Shown piece after piece: positions 63,849-64,000 of a stretch of 64,000 nt of DNA. Numbering within the stretch: position 1 is the first letter of the stretch; each line of letters begins with the position of its first letter. The translations under genes and the position numbers were made by a program. The stretch comes from Apus apus (Eukaryota > Chordata > Aves > Apodiformes > Apodidae): contig NC_067304.1 of assembly GCF_020740795.1 (NCBI RefSeq), positions 6,438,056-6,502,055 of the forward strand. The letters are read 5' to 3'. The notes beneath the pieces are model-generated. The model did no database searches. It saw nothing but the letters and a program-made list of their open reading frames with translations, and was not told the DNA's origin.

Positions 63849-64000
63849 CTACAAAAATATGAGAATTCCAGGAATTTTTAAAGTATTTGACTTCTAGAAA
63901 ATTATAGCTCTTTCCCACATAAACTTTCATTGAACCAATGACCTACTTCAGTTTTACACTGGGCATGAAGTCTTCTCACTTTTCAATACATGTATTATTT
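63849..64000 (-). other. RSBN1: RSBN1 intron, left end
   Basis: AT-rich sequence upstream (in gene sense) of the penultimate exon; no further exon is visible before the window ends. Confidence 0.7.

Overview
The window is vertebrate nuclear DNA, most likely from a bird. It holds three protein-coding genes in the order MAGI3 (+), PHTF1 (-), RSBN1 (-). This is the gene order remembered for human chromosome 1p13 and the matching avian microchromosome. The bird call rests on the short introns (MAGI3 exons 2 to 21 fit in 25 kb), the very low repeat load, and a CR1-type 3' tail in an RSBN1 intron. No prokaryotic, phage, CRISPR or mobile-gene system is present.

Layout. Positions 1-21346 are MAGI3 intron 1; exon 1, which encodes the start codon and PDZ0, lies upstream of the window. 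Its only clear structure is an orphan CpG-rich block at about 17.4-17.66 kb that carries a 24-bp tandem repeat. Twenty MAGI3 coding exons follow (21347-46307). They encode the guanylate-kinase-like domain, two WW domains, PDZ1 to PDZ5 and a long Ser/Lys-rich tail, 1366 residues in all. All 20 exons join in one uninterrupted frame. An alternative terminal exon (44668-44717) sits in the last intron and would give the short isoform.

MAGI3 and PHTF1 are tail to tail. The MAGI3 3'UTR runs to about 48.3-48.75 kb, and the best PHTF1 poly(A) signal is at 49044-49049 on the minus strand. PHTF1 is complete: 18 coding exons from the ATG at 58594 down to the stop at 49605-49607, 750 residues, seven predicted membrane segments. 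Three unexplained plus-strand open blocks with acceptor-like starts overlap the PHTF1 3' end in antisense.

PHTF1 starts in a CpG island. Between its start codon and the most distal RSBN1 poly(A) signal lie only about 200 bp, and that gap contains a perfect 19-bp inverted repeat. Positions 58803-62714 are probably RSBN1 3'UTR. The last two RSBN1 coding exons (62715-63173 and 63740-63848) close the window; the rest of RSBN1 lies to the right.

The genes do not form one pathway. MAGI3 is a junctional scaffold, PHTF1 an ER membrane protein and RSBN1 a nuclear chromatin protein. What links them is old synteny: MAGI2, PHTF2, RSBN1L and PTPN12 sit together on another human chromosome, so this block is one half of an ancient duplicated segment. 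I found no convincing new biological system. The best leads are the PHTF1/RSBN1 inverted repeat, the (CCCAG)n array at a PHTF1 splice donor, the orphan CpG block, and the antisense open blocks.
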